From assembly GCF_020216525.1 (NCBI RefSeq), contig NZ_JAIWOY010000007.1, forward strand, positions 62,001 to 126,000: 64,000 nucleotides of DNA, given 5' to 3'. The translations under genes and the position numbers were made by a program. The stretch's first letter is position 1; the number at the start of each line of letters is the position of its first letter. The notes under the pieces were generated by a model that saw nothing but the letters and a program-made list of their open reading frames with translations, was not told the DNA's origin and made no database searches. Below, piece by piece: positions 1 through 8,581 of this stretch. Source of the DNA: Nocardioides nematodiphilus. GTDB taxonomy: Bacteria > Actinomycetota > Actinomycetes > Propionibacteriales > Nocardioidaceae.

Positions 1-1
1 G

Positions 2-790
2 CACCGGGTGCCGTGGCAGGTGTTCCCGCTCGCGGCGGTCGCGATCGCGATCATCGTGCTGCTGCCGCGGGTGACCACCGCCGTACCGGCGCCGCTGGTG
101 GCGATCGTGGCGCTGACCGCGTTCGTCTGGTGGTCCGGCGTCGGGGTGCCGACGGTGAGGGACAAGGGCGCGCTGCCCACCAGCCTGCCGCCCTTCGGGC
201 TGCCGGACGTGCCCTGGAGCTGGGAGACGCTGCGGATCATCGCGCCGTACGCCCTGGCGCTCGCGGCGGTCGGTCTGATGGAGTCGTTGATGACGGCCAC
301 GCTGGTGGACGACATCACCTCGAGCCGCTCGAGCAAGGACCGCGAGGCCTGGGGTCAGGGCGTCGCCAACATCGTCACCGGCCTGTTCGGCGGCATGGGT
401 GGCTGCGCGATCATCGGCCAGACGATGGTCAACGTCCGCCAGGCGGGAGCGCGGACCCGGATCTCGACGTTCCTCGCCGGCGTCTTCCTGCTCGTCCTGC
501 TGCTGGCGCTGGGCGGCCCCGTCGGGCGGATCCCGATGGCGGCCCTCGCCGGCGTGATGATCATGGTCGCGGTCGGCGCCTTCGACTGGGACAGCGTGCG
601 GACCCTGCGTCGTACGCCCCTCTCCGAGACGCTCGTCATGCTCGTCACGGTGGCGATCGTGGTGGCCACCGGCAACCTCGCGATCGGCGTCGTCGCCGGG
701 GCGATCCTGCATGCCCTGGTCCGGCGCTCCGGCGGTGCGCCCGGCGACGTGAGCGACGACGACCCGGTGGGGGACCCGGTGCTGGTCTGA
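2..790 (+). CDS. SulP-family anion permease, C-terminal part (5' end outside window)
   Basis: The reading frame is open from the first base, so the protein starts upstream and about 262 C-terminal residues are visible. They are dominated by hydrophobic helices typical of the SulP/SLC26 transmembrane core (sulfate, bicarbonate or other anions). A stretch reading LVDDITSSRSSKDREAWGQG, then GGMGGCAIIGQTMVN, matches the conserved region SulP proteins share around TM8-9. The protein stops about 25 residues after the last helix, with an acidic tail and no STAS domain, whereas many SulP proteins carry a cytoplasmic STAS domain. The family call is strong; the substrate cannot be told. It is convergent with the MFS gene that follows, with only 38 bp between stops. 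Confidence 0.85.
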   Translation, partial: HRVPWQVFPLAAVAIAIIVLLPRVTTAVPAPLVAIVALTAFVWWSGVGVPTVRDKGALPTSLPPFGLPDVPWSWETLRIIAPYALALAAVGLMESLMTATLVDDITSSRSSKDREAWGQGVANIVTGLFGGMGGCAIIGQTMVNVRQAGARTRISTFLAGVFLLVLLLALGGPVGRIPMAALAGVMIMVAVGAFDWDSVRTLRRTPLSETLVMLVTVAIVVATGNLAIGVVAGAILHALVRRSGGAPGDVSDDDPVGDPVLV

Positions 791-797
791 GTCGCGC

Positions 798-832
798 CTA
801 GATGTACCGACCTCATGGCCGGGTACACCTAG
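798..832. terminator. Inverted repeat between convergent genes, possible bidirectional terminator
   Basis: CTAGATGTACC (798-808) pairs with GGTACACCTAG (822-832) with one mismatch in 11 bp and a 13-nt loop. It lies between the stops of the SulP gene (790) and the MFS gene (829) and includes the MFS stop codon. There is no T-tract, as is common in high-G+C actinobacteria, so terminator function is inferred from position and symmetry only. Confidence 0.4.
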
Positions 833-2127
833 ATCGTCCCGGCGAGCACCGGCTCGTGGTCGCCGGCATGGACCGGCACCCAGCGGGTGGCGACGAGCGC
901 CAGGCCCGCGAGCAGGAGCGCCGCGGTCAGCCAGAACGGATAGGCGCGGTCGATGCTCGAGAGCCATCCGGAGATCCAGCCGAACGGCGCGGCGGCCAGC
1001 ATGATCACGGTGCGCTGCAGCGCCATCACCCGCGAGCGCTCGGCCTCGTCGACGTGCAGCGCGACGAGCGACTCCGAGAGCATGAAGAGGATGCCTGCGC
1101 CGAAGCTGTCGAGCAGGAGGCACAGGCCCAGGGCGGCGTACGTGCCGGCGCTCGCGCCGTCGTGCACCGTGGGGATCGCGACCAGCACCAGCTGCCCGGC
1201 GAGGTAGACCCCGAAGCCCCACAGGCTGCCGCGCTTGAGGTCGACACCGGTGCTGAGCCGGGGGATCAGGGTGAACAGGAAGACCACCGAGATCAGTGAG
1301 CGGACCATCGGGAAGAACGGCAGCGCCGGATCGGGTACCTGCAGCCGCTGGTTGATCACCACCTGGAAGAACGTGCTCTCGATCAGCGTGACCGCGGCGA
1401 CCAGCCCGGCGATGCCGAGCGCGAGCCGGGAGCCGGGGGAGCGGCCGAGCAGGGTGAGCGCGTGGCGGTAGCCGCGCAGCAGCTGGAGGACGGACTCGTG
1501 CTTGGTCTCCTCCATCCGGATGCGGCCCTGCCGGGTCTCGGTGGACCAGCGGTAGAGCCAGATCGTCTTGCCGAGCATCACGATCGCCGCGTTGACCAGC
1601 AGGATCCGTACGGCCGGCTCGAGACCGAGCTGGGAGACCAGGACGGCGGCGATCGGCGCGAAGAGCGCGGAGCAGTCGGCCGCGACGCGTACGAGCGCGT
1701 AGATCCGGGTGATCTGGCCGCGCTCGGCGTCCTCGACCATCAGGCAGTCCCACGAGTTGCTGGTGATCTGCAGGGTGCCGTTGAGGATCGATCCGGCCAC
1801 GAAGACCCAGAAGTTCTGCGCGACCGCCCACAGCAGGCAGGGGATCACCCAGGCGGTGATGTCGAACCATGCCGTGGTCGCACGCCGACCGAGCCGGTCG
1901 GTAATGATGCCGCCGGCCAGGCCGAAGAACACCTGAGAGACCATCCCGATGCTGGCGACCAAGCCGATCTGCGCATCGTGCACCCCGAGGGCGAGCATGA
2001 AGACCGACATGTACGGCAGCACCAGAGCCATCGACAGGCCCCACAACGGCTCGGTCCACACGCACGCGCGCGGGTTGCCGCGCAGGGTGATCAAGGTGTG
2101 CCAGAGCAGGTTGGGGGTACGAGCCAC
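829..2127 (-). CDS. MFS transporter
   Basis: This 432-residue protein has about 12 hydrophobic segments. A GGIITDRLGRRATT motif after the second helix (about residues 72-85) is the major facilitator superfamily motif A (G-x3-D-R-x-G-R-R). A central hydrophilic loop of about 25 charged residues (about 193-218) separates the two six-helix halves, as expected for the fold. The start is GTG at 2127. The substrate is not recognisable; closest architectures are generic drug or metabolite exporters. It is a single gene, convergent with the SulP gene and divergent from the GGDEF-EAL gene, with 129 bp of upstream spacer. Confidence 0.85.
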   Translation of the reverse strand: MARTPNLLWHTLITLRGNPRACVWTEPLWGLSMALVLPYMSVFMLALGVHDAQIGLVASIGMVSQVFFGLAGGIITDRLGRRATTAWFDITAWVIPCLLWAVAQNFWVFVAGSILNGTLQITSNSWDCLMVEDAERGQITRIYALVRVAADCSALFAPIAAVLVSQLGLEPAVRILLVNAAIVMLGKTIWLYRWSTETRQGRIRMEETKHESVLQLLRGYRHALTLLGRSPGSRLALGIAGLVAAVTLIESTFFQVVINQRLQVPDPALPFFPMVRSLISVVFLFTLIPRLSTGVDLKRGSLWGFGVYLAGQLVLVAIPTVHDGASAGTYAALGLCLLLDSFGAGILFMLSESLVALHVDEAERSRVMALQRTVIMLAAAPFGWISGWLSSIDRAYPFWLTAALLLAGLALVATRWVPVHAGDHEPVLAGTI

Positions 2128-2256
2128 CGCGACAGTAAAGCAGCGGTGGCAGCGCTCTCGCGACGAGATGGCTCCGCAGGGCGCGCCGCGTCCTGGTCAC
2201 CCGGTGGTCTGTCCGGTTTCCGCTCGCGCGGGCGCAGCGTCGGTTAGCGTGCGCCC

Positions 2257-4269
2257 ATGAGGCGGCGACCGGGGACAGGGACGTCCACGGCCCGACTGAT
2301 GCTCACGCACGGCCTGCTGATCCTGGTGTCGGTCGGCCTCCTCGGGATCGCGCTGTCGCTGGGGATCCAGGGGACCGCCTCCGAGCGTGGGCTCGCCGAG
2401 GCCCGGACCGAGTCACTCCTGGTGGCGCAGACGGCAGTGGAGCCGCATCTGAGCGGGCGTCCGCTCGACGAGGGGCTCACCGAGCGTGAGCGCGCGGTGA
2501 TGCAGCGGCTGGTGCAGCGGGCCGTCACGGGAGGGCATCTGCTGCGGCTGCGGCTGCGCGACGAGCTCGGCCACATCGTCTACGCCGACGACGGGCCCAG
2601 CGACGTGGGTCGGTCCAAGTCGACACTCGGGAAGGGCACCTCCGACGACGAGGCCGCTGACGACGAGGTCAGCGAGGCGACCGACGGCGAGGTGGTAGCG
2701 CAGCTCACCCACCTGAACGCCGATCGTGAGGATGGCGGGACGCTGGGGCCGGCGGCCGTGGAGGTCTACCTCCCGCTCGTGGCCGGCTCCCCGGGGCGAC
2801 AGATCGGCGTGCTCGAGATGTACCTTCCGTACGCGCCGATCAAGGCCGCGGTGGATCACGACCTGCGCGTCCTCTACCGGGACCTCGGCCTCGGCCTGGC
2901 CGGGCTGTTCGTCGTGCTGTTCGTCATCGCGGTCTCGGTCAGCCGGGGTCTTCGACGCGCACTCGCCGCCAGTGCCTGGTCGGCGCGCCACGACGCGCTC
3001 ACCGGGTTGCCGAACCGGGCGCTCTTCGTCGAGAGCATTGCCGCCGCGGGTGCCTGGGCGAGCCGGACGGGCCGCCCCGGAGCGGTCGCGATCATCGATC
3101 TGGACCACTTCAAGGACCTCAACGACACGCTCGGCCATTCCATCGGCGACGAGCTGCTGTCCGTCCTCGCCGACCGGCTCAGTGCCGCGGTGCCGGCGCC
3201 CGACATGGTCGCCCGCCTCGGGGGAGATGAGTTCGGCCTGGTGCTCCGCGACGGCCACGACGCGGCCAACGAGCTGGCCCGCATCGCCGAGATCCTGGTC
3301 GCCGAGGCCCAGGTGGGTGCCTTGCCGCTGTCCGCCGCGCCGAGCATCGGCTACCTCGCGATCACCGGTACGGATGTCAGCGCCGAGACGCTGATGCAGC
3401 GCGCCGAGGTCGCGATGTACGCCGCCAAGGCCGGTCACACCGTCATCGCCGAGTACAGCGCCGATCTCGAGCGGTTCGTCGCCGCCGACATGGAGCTGAT
3501 CGCGGAGGTGCCGCGGGCGTTGCGTGCGGGGGAGCTCCGGCTGCACTACCAGCCCCAGTGCGACGCGGCGACCGGCGCGCTGGTCGGTCTCGAGGCGCTC
3601 GTGCGGTGGCAGCATCCCCGCCTGGGGCTGCTGGCGCCCGGGCGGTTCATCCCGATGGCCGAGCAGACCGACCTCATCGAGCGACTCACCGCCTGGGTGC
3701 TCGAGGCCGCGCTCGCCGACGCGGCCCGGCTCGCGGACCGGGGGAGGCCCATCCCGATCGCCGTCAACGTGTCGGCCCGCAGCGTCGTCCGCACCGACTT
3801 CGCGCGCCAGGCGATGGCGGCGCTGGAGCTCGCTGACGTCGCGCCGTCGCAGCTGGTGATCGAGGTGACCGAGACGACGCTGGTGAGCAATCCCGAGCGG
3901 GCCCGCAGCGTCCTGGCCGAGCTCGACAGCGTGGGCGTCCACGTCAGCATCGACGACTTCGGACAGGGCCAGACGTCACTGGCCTATCTCGCCGATCTCC
4001 CGATCCGCGAGCTCAAGGTCGATCGCGCGTTCGTCACCGGGATGGCCGCCGACCCGGCCAGGACGGCGATCGTCCGATCGGTGATCGACCTCGGGCACAG
4101 TCTCGGCATGCGGGTCGTGGCGGAGGGCATCGAGACGGATCAGGACCTCGAGGCCGTGCGCGCACTGGATTGCGATGTCGCGCAGGGGTACCACCTGGCC
4201 CGACCGATGGACTTCGACGCCCTGGTCGAGCTCATCGACCGCACGGCGGCGCCATCGCCGACGGCGTGA
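2257..4269 (+). CDS. Membrane-bound GGDEF-EAL protein (cyclic di-GMP turnover)
   Basis: The 670-residue protein has a TM helix at about 12-34, an extracytoplasmic sensor region of about 170 residues with an acidic low-complexity patch, a second TM at about 207-231, a GGDEF domain (about 243-395) and an EAL domain (about 415-660). The GGDEF signature is intact (RLGGDEF near 322), but the inhibitory RxxD site five residues upstream reads PAPD, so product inhibition at the usual I-site is probably lost. The EAL domain keeps EALVRW (near 446), NVSARS, DDFGQG (near 566), ELKVDR and EGIET, the residues needed for metal binding and catalysis. Both activities therefore look possible: synthesis and hydrolysis of cyclic di-GMP at the membrane. 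No partner gene is adjacent and the sensed signal is unknown. Confidence 0.93.
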   Translation: MRRRPGTGTSTARLMLTHGLLILVSVGLLGIALSLGIQGTASERGLAEARTESLLVAQTAVEPHLSGRPLDEGLTERERAVMQRLVQRAVTGGHLLRLRLRDELGHIVYADDGPSDVGRSKSTLGKGTSDDEAADDEVSEATDGEVVAQLTHLNADREDGGTLGPAAVEVYLPLVAGSPGRQIGVLEMYLPYAPIKAAVDHDLRVLYRDLGLGLAGLFVVLFVIAVSVSRGLRRALAASAWSARHDALTGLPNRALFVESIAAAGAWASRTGRPGAVAIIDLDHFKDLNDTLGHSIGDELLSVLADRLSAAVPAPDMVARLGGDEFGLVLRDGHDAANELARIAEILVAEAQVGALPLSAAPSIGYLAITGTDVSAETLMQRAEVAMYAAKAGHTVIAEYSADLERFVAADMELIAEVPRALRAGELRLHYQPQCDAATGALVGLEALVRWQHPRLGLLAPGRFIPMAEQTDLIERLTAWVLEAALADAARLADRGRPIPIAVNVSARSVVRTDFARQAMAALELADVAPSQLVIEVTETTLVSNPERARSVLAELDSVGVHVSIDDFGQGQTSLAYLADLPIRELKVDRAFVTGMAADPARTAIVRSVIDLGHSLGMRVVAEGIETDQDLEAVRALDCDVAQGYHLARPMDFDALVELIDRTAAPSPTA

Positions 4270-4293
4270 CGCGCGCTGCGTAGGCTGCGCCTC

Positions 4294-4728
4294 GTGCGTG
4301 CCGTGGTGACTCGAGTGTCCGCAGCGTCCGTCGAGGTGGCGGGGGAGACCGTCGGCGAGCTGCCGCGGCCGGGGCTGCTGGTGCTGCTCGGCGTCGGCCA
4401 TGACGATGGGCCCGCCGAGGTCGAGTGGCTGGCCCGCAAGGTGTGGGGGCTGCGGATCCTGGAGGGGGAGCAGTCGGCCTCCGACGTCGGTGCCCCGGTC
4501 CTGGTGATCTCGCAGTTCACGCTCTACGGCGACGCGCGCAAGGGCCGGCGTCCGTCCTGGACCGCCGCCGCGCCCGGGCCGGTGTCCGAACCGCTGTACG
4601 AGGCGTTCTGCACGACGCTGGCCGGGCTGGGTGCGCAGGTGGAGCGCGGCGTCTTCGGCGCCCGGATGAACGTCGCGTCGGTCAATGACGGCCCGTTCAC
4701 GATCCTGTTGGACACCGACGCCCGCTGA
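4294..4728 (+). CDS. dtd: D-aminoacyl-tRNA deacylase
   Basis: At 144 residues it is the usual length for Dtd, which hydrolyses D-amino acids mischarged on tRNA. Both active-site motifs are visible: SQFTLYGD (about 73-80) and the Gly-cisPro motif NDGPFT (about 131-136) that gives chiral specificity. The start is GTG at 4294 and gives the family N-terminus [15 protein letters not shown]. It follows the GGDEF-EAL gene by 24 bp on the same strand and may be cotranscribed with it and with the small DUF5302 gene downstream. Confidence 0.95.
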   Translation: MRAVVTRVSAASVEVAGETVGELPRPGLLVLLGVGHDDGPAEVEWLARKVWGLRILEGEQSASDVGAPVLVISQFTLYGDARKGRRPSWTAAAPGPVSEPLYEAFCTTLAGLGAQVERGVFGARMNVASVNDGPFTILLDTDAR

Positions 4729-4747
4729 GACGTGTGAGACTGTCGGT

Positions 4748-4930
4748 GTGTCTGACAACGAGTCATCCCAGGAATCGGCCAACGACGACCTGAAGGCGCG
4801 CATGCGTGAGGCGCTCGACCGCAAGAAGCCCAACGATCAGGGGGTCGCCCACGGCAACCACGAGCGTGGCCACGCCGAGGCGCACGGTCCGGCCGGCGGG
4901 AAGCGGCTCCACCGCCGCAAGTCCGGCTGA
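4748..4930 (+). CDS. DUF5302-like small protein
   Basis: This 60-residue, highly charged soluble protein starts at GTG 4748, 19 bp after the dtd stop. The core reads DDLKARMREALDRKK followed by a Gly/His-rich tail ending in KRLHRRKSG. This resembles the small actinobacterial DUF5302 family, in which a short amphipathic helix with an (R/K)EALDRK motif is conserved. Its role is unknown. The call rests on the motif and typical length. Confidence 0.7.
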   Translation: MSDNESSQESANDDLKARMREALDRKKPNDQGVAHGNHERGHAEAHGPAGGKRLHRRKSG

Positions 4931-5047
4931 GTCCGGGAGACCTACCTCGCCGCGGAGCCGGGCTCGGACTGCCCGCGGCGGGGACGGCTGGCGTGCAGGC
5001 GTCGGCGGGTGCACGACGCGCTGCTGCATCCGGGTGGCGCAGCGCAT

Positions 5048-5533
5048 CTAGGAGATCTGCCCGTCCCAGCCCCACCTCGGCGTGGGGCCCGGTTCGCCGA
5101 CGTCCGTGCCGACCGGTTCCTGGGAGACGTCCTGGGCGATCGCGGCGCCCCAGTCGAAGTAGGTCATGAGTGCGGCGCTCAGGTCGGTGCGGCCCGGGTA
5201 GGTGTCGGCGATCGCGTCGGTCATCAGCTCGAGCCAGCGCTGTCGGTGCGCGTCGTTCATGCCGATCCCGAGGTGCGAGTGCAGCAGGGCCTGGTGTCCG
5301 CCCAGGCGTGCGGTGAAGTCGGCAGGTCCGCCGAAGACCTCGGCGAGCCAGACGGCGACGTGCTCGAGATGGGTCGGCGTGAAGTCGACGAAAACCGGCG
5401 CCAGGATCGGGTCGGCCAGCACGCGGTCGTAGAAGTTGTCCGACAGACGACGCAGACCGTCGAGTCCTTCGACGTCGTCGTACAGGCTCGTCCCACGGCC
5501 CGTCGGCGCGAGCTCTGATCCGTTGTCGGTCAT
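5048..5533 (-). CDS. Group II truncated haemoglobin
   Basis: The 161-residue protein has a 2-on-2 globin core. FYDRV carries the B10 tyrosine (about Y35), LLHSHLG supplies the probable proximal F8 histidine (about H87), and RQRWLEL gives the conserved G8 tryptophan (about W100) of group II (trHbO) globins. Such proteins bind oxygen or NO and are linked to peroxide or NO handling. The C-terminal 30 residues are a Pro/Gly-rich extension beyond the globin fold. It is a single gene on the minus strand. Confidence 0.88.
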   Translation of the reverse strand: MTDNGSELAPTGRGTSLYDDVEGLDGLRRLSDNFYDRVLADPILAPVFVDFTPTHLEHVAVWLAEVFGGPADFTARLGGHQALLHSHLGIGMNDAHRQRWLELMTDAIADTYPGRTDLSAALMTYFDWGAAIAQDVSQEPVGTDVGEPGPTPRWGWDGQIS

Positions 5534-5599
5534 ACGTTCAGCGTCTCACCGGCCCGCTGCGGGGAACAGGGAGACGGAGACAGAATGACATAATGTCGC

Positions 5600-5760
5600 T
5601 TATCGGCGATATATGGAGAACAGTCTGAGGAGCAGCGTCACTGCTACCCAGGTTGCGGTGGCGCACACGACGACGTGTCCCATCTTGCGCACGACGGGCC
5701 GCTCGTACAGCCCACCGAGGTAGACCAGGACGAGACCCAGGCAACGGCGGCAGTGACCAC
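5600..5760 (-). pseudogene. Possible small two-helix membrane protein with a one-base frameshift
   Basis: Read on the minus strand, a GTG at 5760 opens VVTAAVA. In the next frame the sequence continues LGLVLVYLGGLYERP, then VVRKMGHVVV and a second hydrophobic stretch ending LLLRLFSIYRR and a TAA stop. Restoring one base near 5740 would give a protein of about 53 residues with two membrane helices and a basic tail. No frame is open across the whole span as sequenced. It could be a decayed gene, a sequencing error or chance. It lies directly downstream of the DUF4031 gene. No family was recognised. Confidence 0.3.
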
Positions 5761-5763
5761 GGT

Positions 5764-5802
5764 GCGGCGCCTTATCCGATCTGCTCGATCGGATAGCGCC
5801 GC
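5764..5802. terminator. Strong hairpin at the 3' end of the DUF4031 gene
   Basis: GCGGCGC (5764-5770) and TATCCGATC (5773-5781) pair with GATCGGATA (5787-5795) and GCGCCGC (5796-5802). This gives a 16-bp stem with a 2-nt bulge and a 5-nt loop. It spans the stop codon of the minus-strand DUF4031 gene. It may terminate transcription or stabilise the 3' end; there is no T-run. Confidence 0.4.
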
Positions 5803-6092
5803 GGACGTCGCTCGCCGCTGAACTGCTGACGAGCCTCGTCCACGACACGCTTCCACTCCTCCGAGCGGCACCGGATGGGTACGGCACCGAGCCGGATCGC
5901 AGCGGCGCGGGTCTCATCGGTGACGTCGAAATGAACACCGCTGATCTTGTCCTGCAGCCAGGCGGGCTGCAGGCCGAGGCGCCCCGCGAACTCCAGCAGC
6001 TCGGCGCGGGAGTCGGCCATCAGGTGTGACCAGTGCGCGCTGAGGTGCCCGACCTGCGCCTCGATCCGGTAGTCGTCGACGTAGGCAGCCAC
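5772..6092 (-). CDS. DUF4031 family protein
   Basis: The 106-residue protein begins at GTG 6092 (AAYVDDYRIEAQVG...). It continues with SHLMADSRAELLEFAGRLGLQPAWLQDK and ends with a DVTDETRAAAIRLGAVPI block. The YVDDY start, the W-SHL-AD motif and the RxxAIRLGAVPI segment are characteristic of DUF4031 proteins, small cytoplasmic proteins of unknown function common in actinobacteria. Longer upstream starts would overlap the divergent hydrolase gene and add low-complexity residues, so the GTG start is preferred. Confidence 0.75.
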   Translation of the reverse strand: MAAYVDDYRIEAQVGHLSAHWSHLMADSRAELLEFAGRLGLQPAWLQDKISGVHFDVTDETRAAAIRLGAVPIRCRSEEWKRVVDEARQQFSGERRPRRYPIEQIG

Positions 6093-6147
6093 CGGCCCAT
6101 TCTCCCCGATGCGGCGTGCGCCGGTCGGAGGCGGGTACCGCGTCCCG

Positions 6148-6951
6148 ATGGACGACGCGACCTTGGAGTTCATCGGCACGGCCACGGCTCTCCTGCGGCT
6201 GGGTCCCTTCACGCTGCTCACCGATCCCAATTTCCTCCACCGCGGCCAGCGGGCCTACCTGGGCAAGGGCCTGTTCTCCAAACGCCTCACCGACCCGAGC
6301 CTGCAGCCGGCCGACCTGCCCGACCTGGACGCGATCGTCCTCTCGCACCTGCACGGAGACCACTTCGACCGCGTCGCGCGCCGGGAGCTGGACCGGTCCG
6401 TGCCGATCCTCACCACGCCGGCCGCCTCGGACCGGTTGCACGACTGGGGGTTCACCGAGGCCGCCGCGATGCGTCCGTGGGACACCCAGACGCTGACCTC
6501 GAGCGGGGCACGGCTGACGATCACGTCCGTCCCCGGAGAGCACACGCCGCGCTTCGCGAAGGGGCTGCTGCCGCCGGTGATGGGCAGTGTCCTGGAGGTG
6601 GAGGGCGCCGGTGTCGCACCGCTGCGCATCTACATCACCGGCGACACCCTCTACCGGCCGTGGCTACGGGAGGTGGTCGACCGGTGCGGACCCATCGACG
6701 CCATGGTGATCCACCTGGGCGGGACCCGCGCGCTCGGCATCCTGGTCACCATGGATGCCGGCCAGGGTGGCGACCTGGTCGAGCTGATCCGCCCCGCCCT
6801 GACCGTCCCGGTCCACTACGACGACTACACCGTGTTCCGCTCCCCCTTGGCCGACTTCGAGAGCGCGTGGCGCCGGCGCGGCCTGCCCGGCACGCTCCGC
6901 ACGGTCGCGCGCGGCGAGTCGGTCTCGCTGCGTCCCGGAGCGCCTACCTGA
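6148..6951 (+). CDS. Metallo-beta-lactamase-fold hydrolase
   Basis: The protein is 267 residues from ATG 6148 (MDDATLEFIGTATALLRLG). The zinc-binding motif LSHLHGDHFD (HxHxDH, about 66-72) follows the first beta-strands. Later metal ligands are plausible in VPGEHT, ITGDT and PVHYDD. The order resembles the UlaG/RomA-type branch (COG2220), which hydrolyses lactones or phosphoesters. An earlier in-frame ATG at 6109 would add 13 residues without family likeness. The substrate is unknown. It is divergent from the DUF4031 gene with only about 55 bp between starts. Confidence 0.85.
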   Translation: MDDATLEFIGTATALLRLGPFTLLTDPNFLHRGQRAYLGKGLFSKRLTDPSLQPADLPDLDAIVLSHLHGDHFDRVARRELDRSVPILTTPAASDRLHDWGFTEAAAMRPWDTQTLTSSGARLTITSVPGEHTPRFAKGLLPPVMGSVLEVEGAGVAPLRIYITGDTLYRPWLREVVDRCGPIDAMVIHLGGTRALGILVTMDAGQGGDLVELIRPALTVPVHYDDYTVFRSPLADFESAWRRRGLPGTLRTVARGESVSLRPGAPT

Positions 6952-6963
6952 CGCAGCGCGCCC

Positions 6964-7158
6964 TCAGGACGGGCGCTCGGCCGGCGTGCTGGTCTGCACC
7001 GACTCCGCGGCCGTCTCCTCGGGATCGTTCGTACGCTCGGCCGACTCCTCGAGGATGGCCTCGGCCTGGGCCTCCGGATCGTCGCTGCCGACCGCGCGCT
7101 CCTCGGCGAGCAGCTCGGCACGCGTACGGACGTCATCCTCATCGGGTCGCTGGCTCAT
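6964..7158 (-). CDS. Small acidic conserved protein
   Basis: The 64-residue, strongly acidic protein starts at ATG 7158 (MSQRPDEDDVRTRAELLAEE). A mid-section EAQAEAILEESAERTNDPEE is a pattern I associate with short actinobacterial proteins of unknown function. There are no hydrophobic segments and no cysteines. It is convergent with the hydrolase, 12 bp from its stop. Function is not recognisable. Confidence 0.6.
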   Translation of the reverse strand: MSQRPDEDDVRTRAELLAEERAVGSDDPEAQAEAILEESAERTNDPEETAAESVQTSTPAERPS

Positions 7159-7338
7159 GCCGTGCCGGTATCCCGACCCGCGGCGCACGATTCGCGCCTC
7201 GTGGATGACATCCCGCGAGGCCCTCAGCGAAGCACCGCCCCGTCAGCTGATCGCGGGAGACCGTCGCTCCGGGGCCTCCATCCCCCGCGGGACGCGAACG
7301 CGACCGTCCCACGGGACCGCGAGTCCCATCGGGAGACC

Positions 7339-7938
7339 TCAGTCCTTGCGCAGCACGTTCACGGCGAAGTCCGCGTCGTCGTGCCAGCCGCGCAGGTCCC
7401 AGGTGGCGAAGCGGTTCTCCAGGCGCAGGCCTGCCGCACGGACGGCGTCGTCGAAGGCAGTCAGGGTGAGGTCGCGGTCGGTGTGGAAGCCGACCACGAC
7501 GAAGCCGTCATCGACGACGTGCGCGGCCACCCGGCGCAGCACCTCGGCCTCGGTGCCCGGGGTCACGAAGACGATGACGTTGCCGGCGAGCACGGCGCCC
7601 GCGAACGGCTCCGGCTCCCCCATCGCCGGAAGATCGAGCTCGGCGAGGTCGGCGACCAGCCAGCGCGGCCCCGGGTGGTCCTCCTCGGCGGCCGCGATCA
7701 GCACAGGGTCGGCGTCGACGCCGACCACGGTGTGGCCGCGCTCGCGCAGGATCGCGCCGACCCGACCCGGACCGCAACCGCCGTCGAGCACCCGCGAGCC
7801 GGGCGGCAGCATCGCGTCGACCAGCCGGGCCTCACCGCCCAGGTCGCGACCCTCCGCGGCCATCGTGCGGAAGCGCTCGACGTACCACTGCGAGTGCCCT
7901 TCCTTCGTGTCGGTCATCCACCGTGTCGGCTCGCCCAT
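7339..7938 (-). CDS. Class I SAM-dependent methyltransferase
   Basis: The 199-residue Rossmann-fold protein has motif I VLDGGCGPGRVG (about 48-60), an acidic end of strand beta-2 in VGVDADP, and motif-II-like DLAELDLP. The later NVIVFVTPGTEAEVLRRVAAHVVDDG resembles the region after motif IV in methyltransferase domain 25/11 proteins. The N-terminal TKEGHSQWYVERFRTMAAEG helix fits the small-molecule methyltransferase group. The substrate is not evident and there is no obvious operon partner; it sits 388 bp from the flavin reductase start on the same strand. Confidence 0.85.
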   Translation of the reverse strand: MGEPTRWMTDTKEGHSQWYVERFRTMAAEGRDLGGEARLVDAMLPPGSRVLDGGCGPGRVGAILRERGHTVVGVDADPVLIAAAEEDHPGPRWLVADLAELDLPAMGEPEPFAGAVLAGNVIVFVTPGTEAEVLRRVAAHVVDDGFVVVGFHTDRDLTLTAFDDAVRAAGLRLENRFATWDLRGWHDDADFAVNVLRKD

Positions 7939-7958
7939 GCCTCCACTCTAGGGACGGC

Positions 7959-8570
7959 TCATGAGGGCCGGACGATGTGGAACAGGTTCTCGGGGGTGAT
8001 CGCGAAGTAGTCCGTCGGGCCGCCACCGCGCAGCACCGGCTCCGCGTCCGCCGTCCGGTAGACGCCGTCCGTCACCAGGTCCGAGGCGATGTGCACGCCG
8101 ACGACCTCACCGAGCACCAGCCAGGTGTCGAGGTCCGAGCCGGACGCGGACCGGAGCCGTACGACATCGCTCCGTCGGCACTCGAAGGAGACCGGCGCCT
8201 CAAGGACGTGCGGCACCGACACGACCTTCGACGCCCCCGGCGTCAGGCCGGCCAGGTCGAACTCCGAGACCGAAGCGTCCACCGACGCGGAGCACGCGTT
8301 GACCTGCTCGATGAGCGGCCGGGTGGCGAGGTTCCAGCAGAACTCCCCCGTCGCCTCGACGTTGGCGACCGTGTCCTTGTAGCCGAGCGACGCGAAGCCA
8401 ATGATCGGCGGGGTGTAGTTGAAGGCGTTGAAGAAGCTGTACGGCGCCAGATTGAGCAGGCCCTCGGCCGATTGCGAGGAGATCCAGCCGATCGGGCGCG
8501 GCCCGACGATGGAGCCGAACGGGTCGTGCGCCAGGCCATGCCCCAGCCGGGGCTCATAGAAGTGGGTCAT
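7959..8570 (-). CDS. Flavin reductase-like domain protein
   Basis: The 203-residue protein starts at ATG 8570. The N-terminal half carries the FMN-binding split-barrel signature: FGSIVGPRPIGWISSQSAEGLLNLAPYSFFNAF, then PPIIGFAS. This matches the flavin reductase-like group (DUF447/RutF-related) that binds FMN and reduces it or acts with monooxygenases. A later LGEVVGVHI strand and a terminal ENLFHIVRP motif are also typical. The reading frame stays open far upstream, antisense to the flavoprotein gene, but family similarity begins at this ATG. Confidence 0.85.
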   Translation of the reverse strand: MTHFYEPRLGHGLAHDPFGSIVGPRPIGWISSQSAEGLLNLAPYSFFNAFNYTPPIIGFASLGYKDTVANVEATGEFCWNLATRPLIEQVNACSASVDASVSEFDLAGLTPGASKVVSVPHVLEAPVSFECRRSDVVRLRSASGSDLDTWLVLGEVVGVHIASDLVTDGVYRTADAEPVLRGGGPTDYFAITPENLFHIVRPS

Positions 8571-8581
8571 CGCAGCACAAC

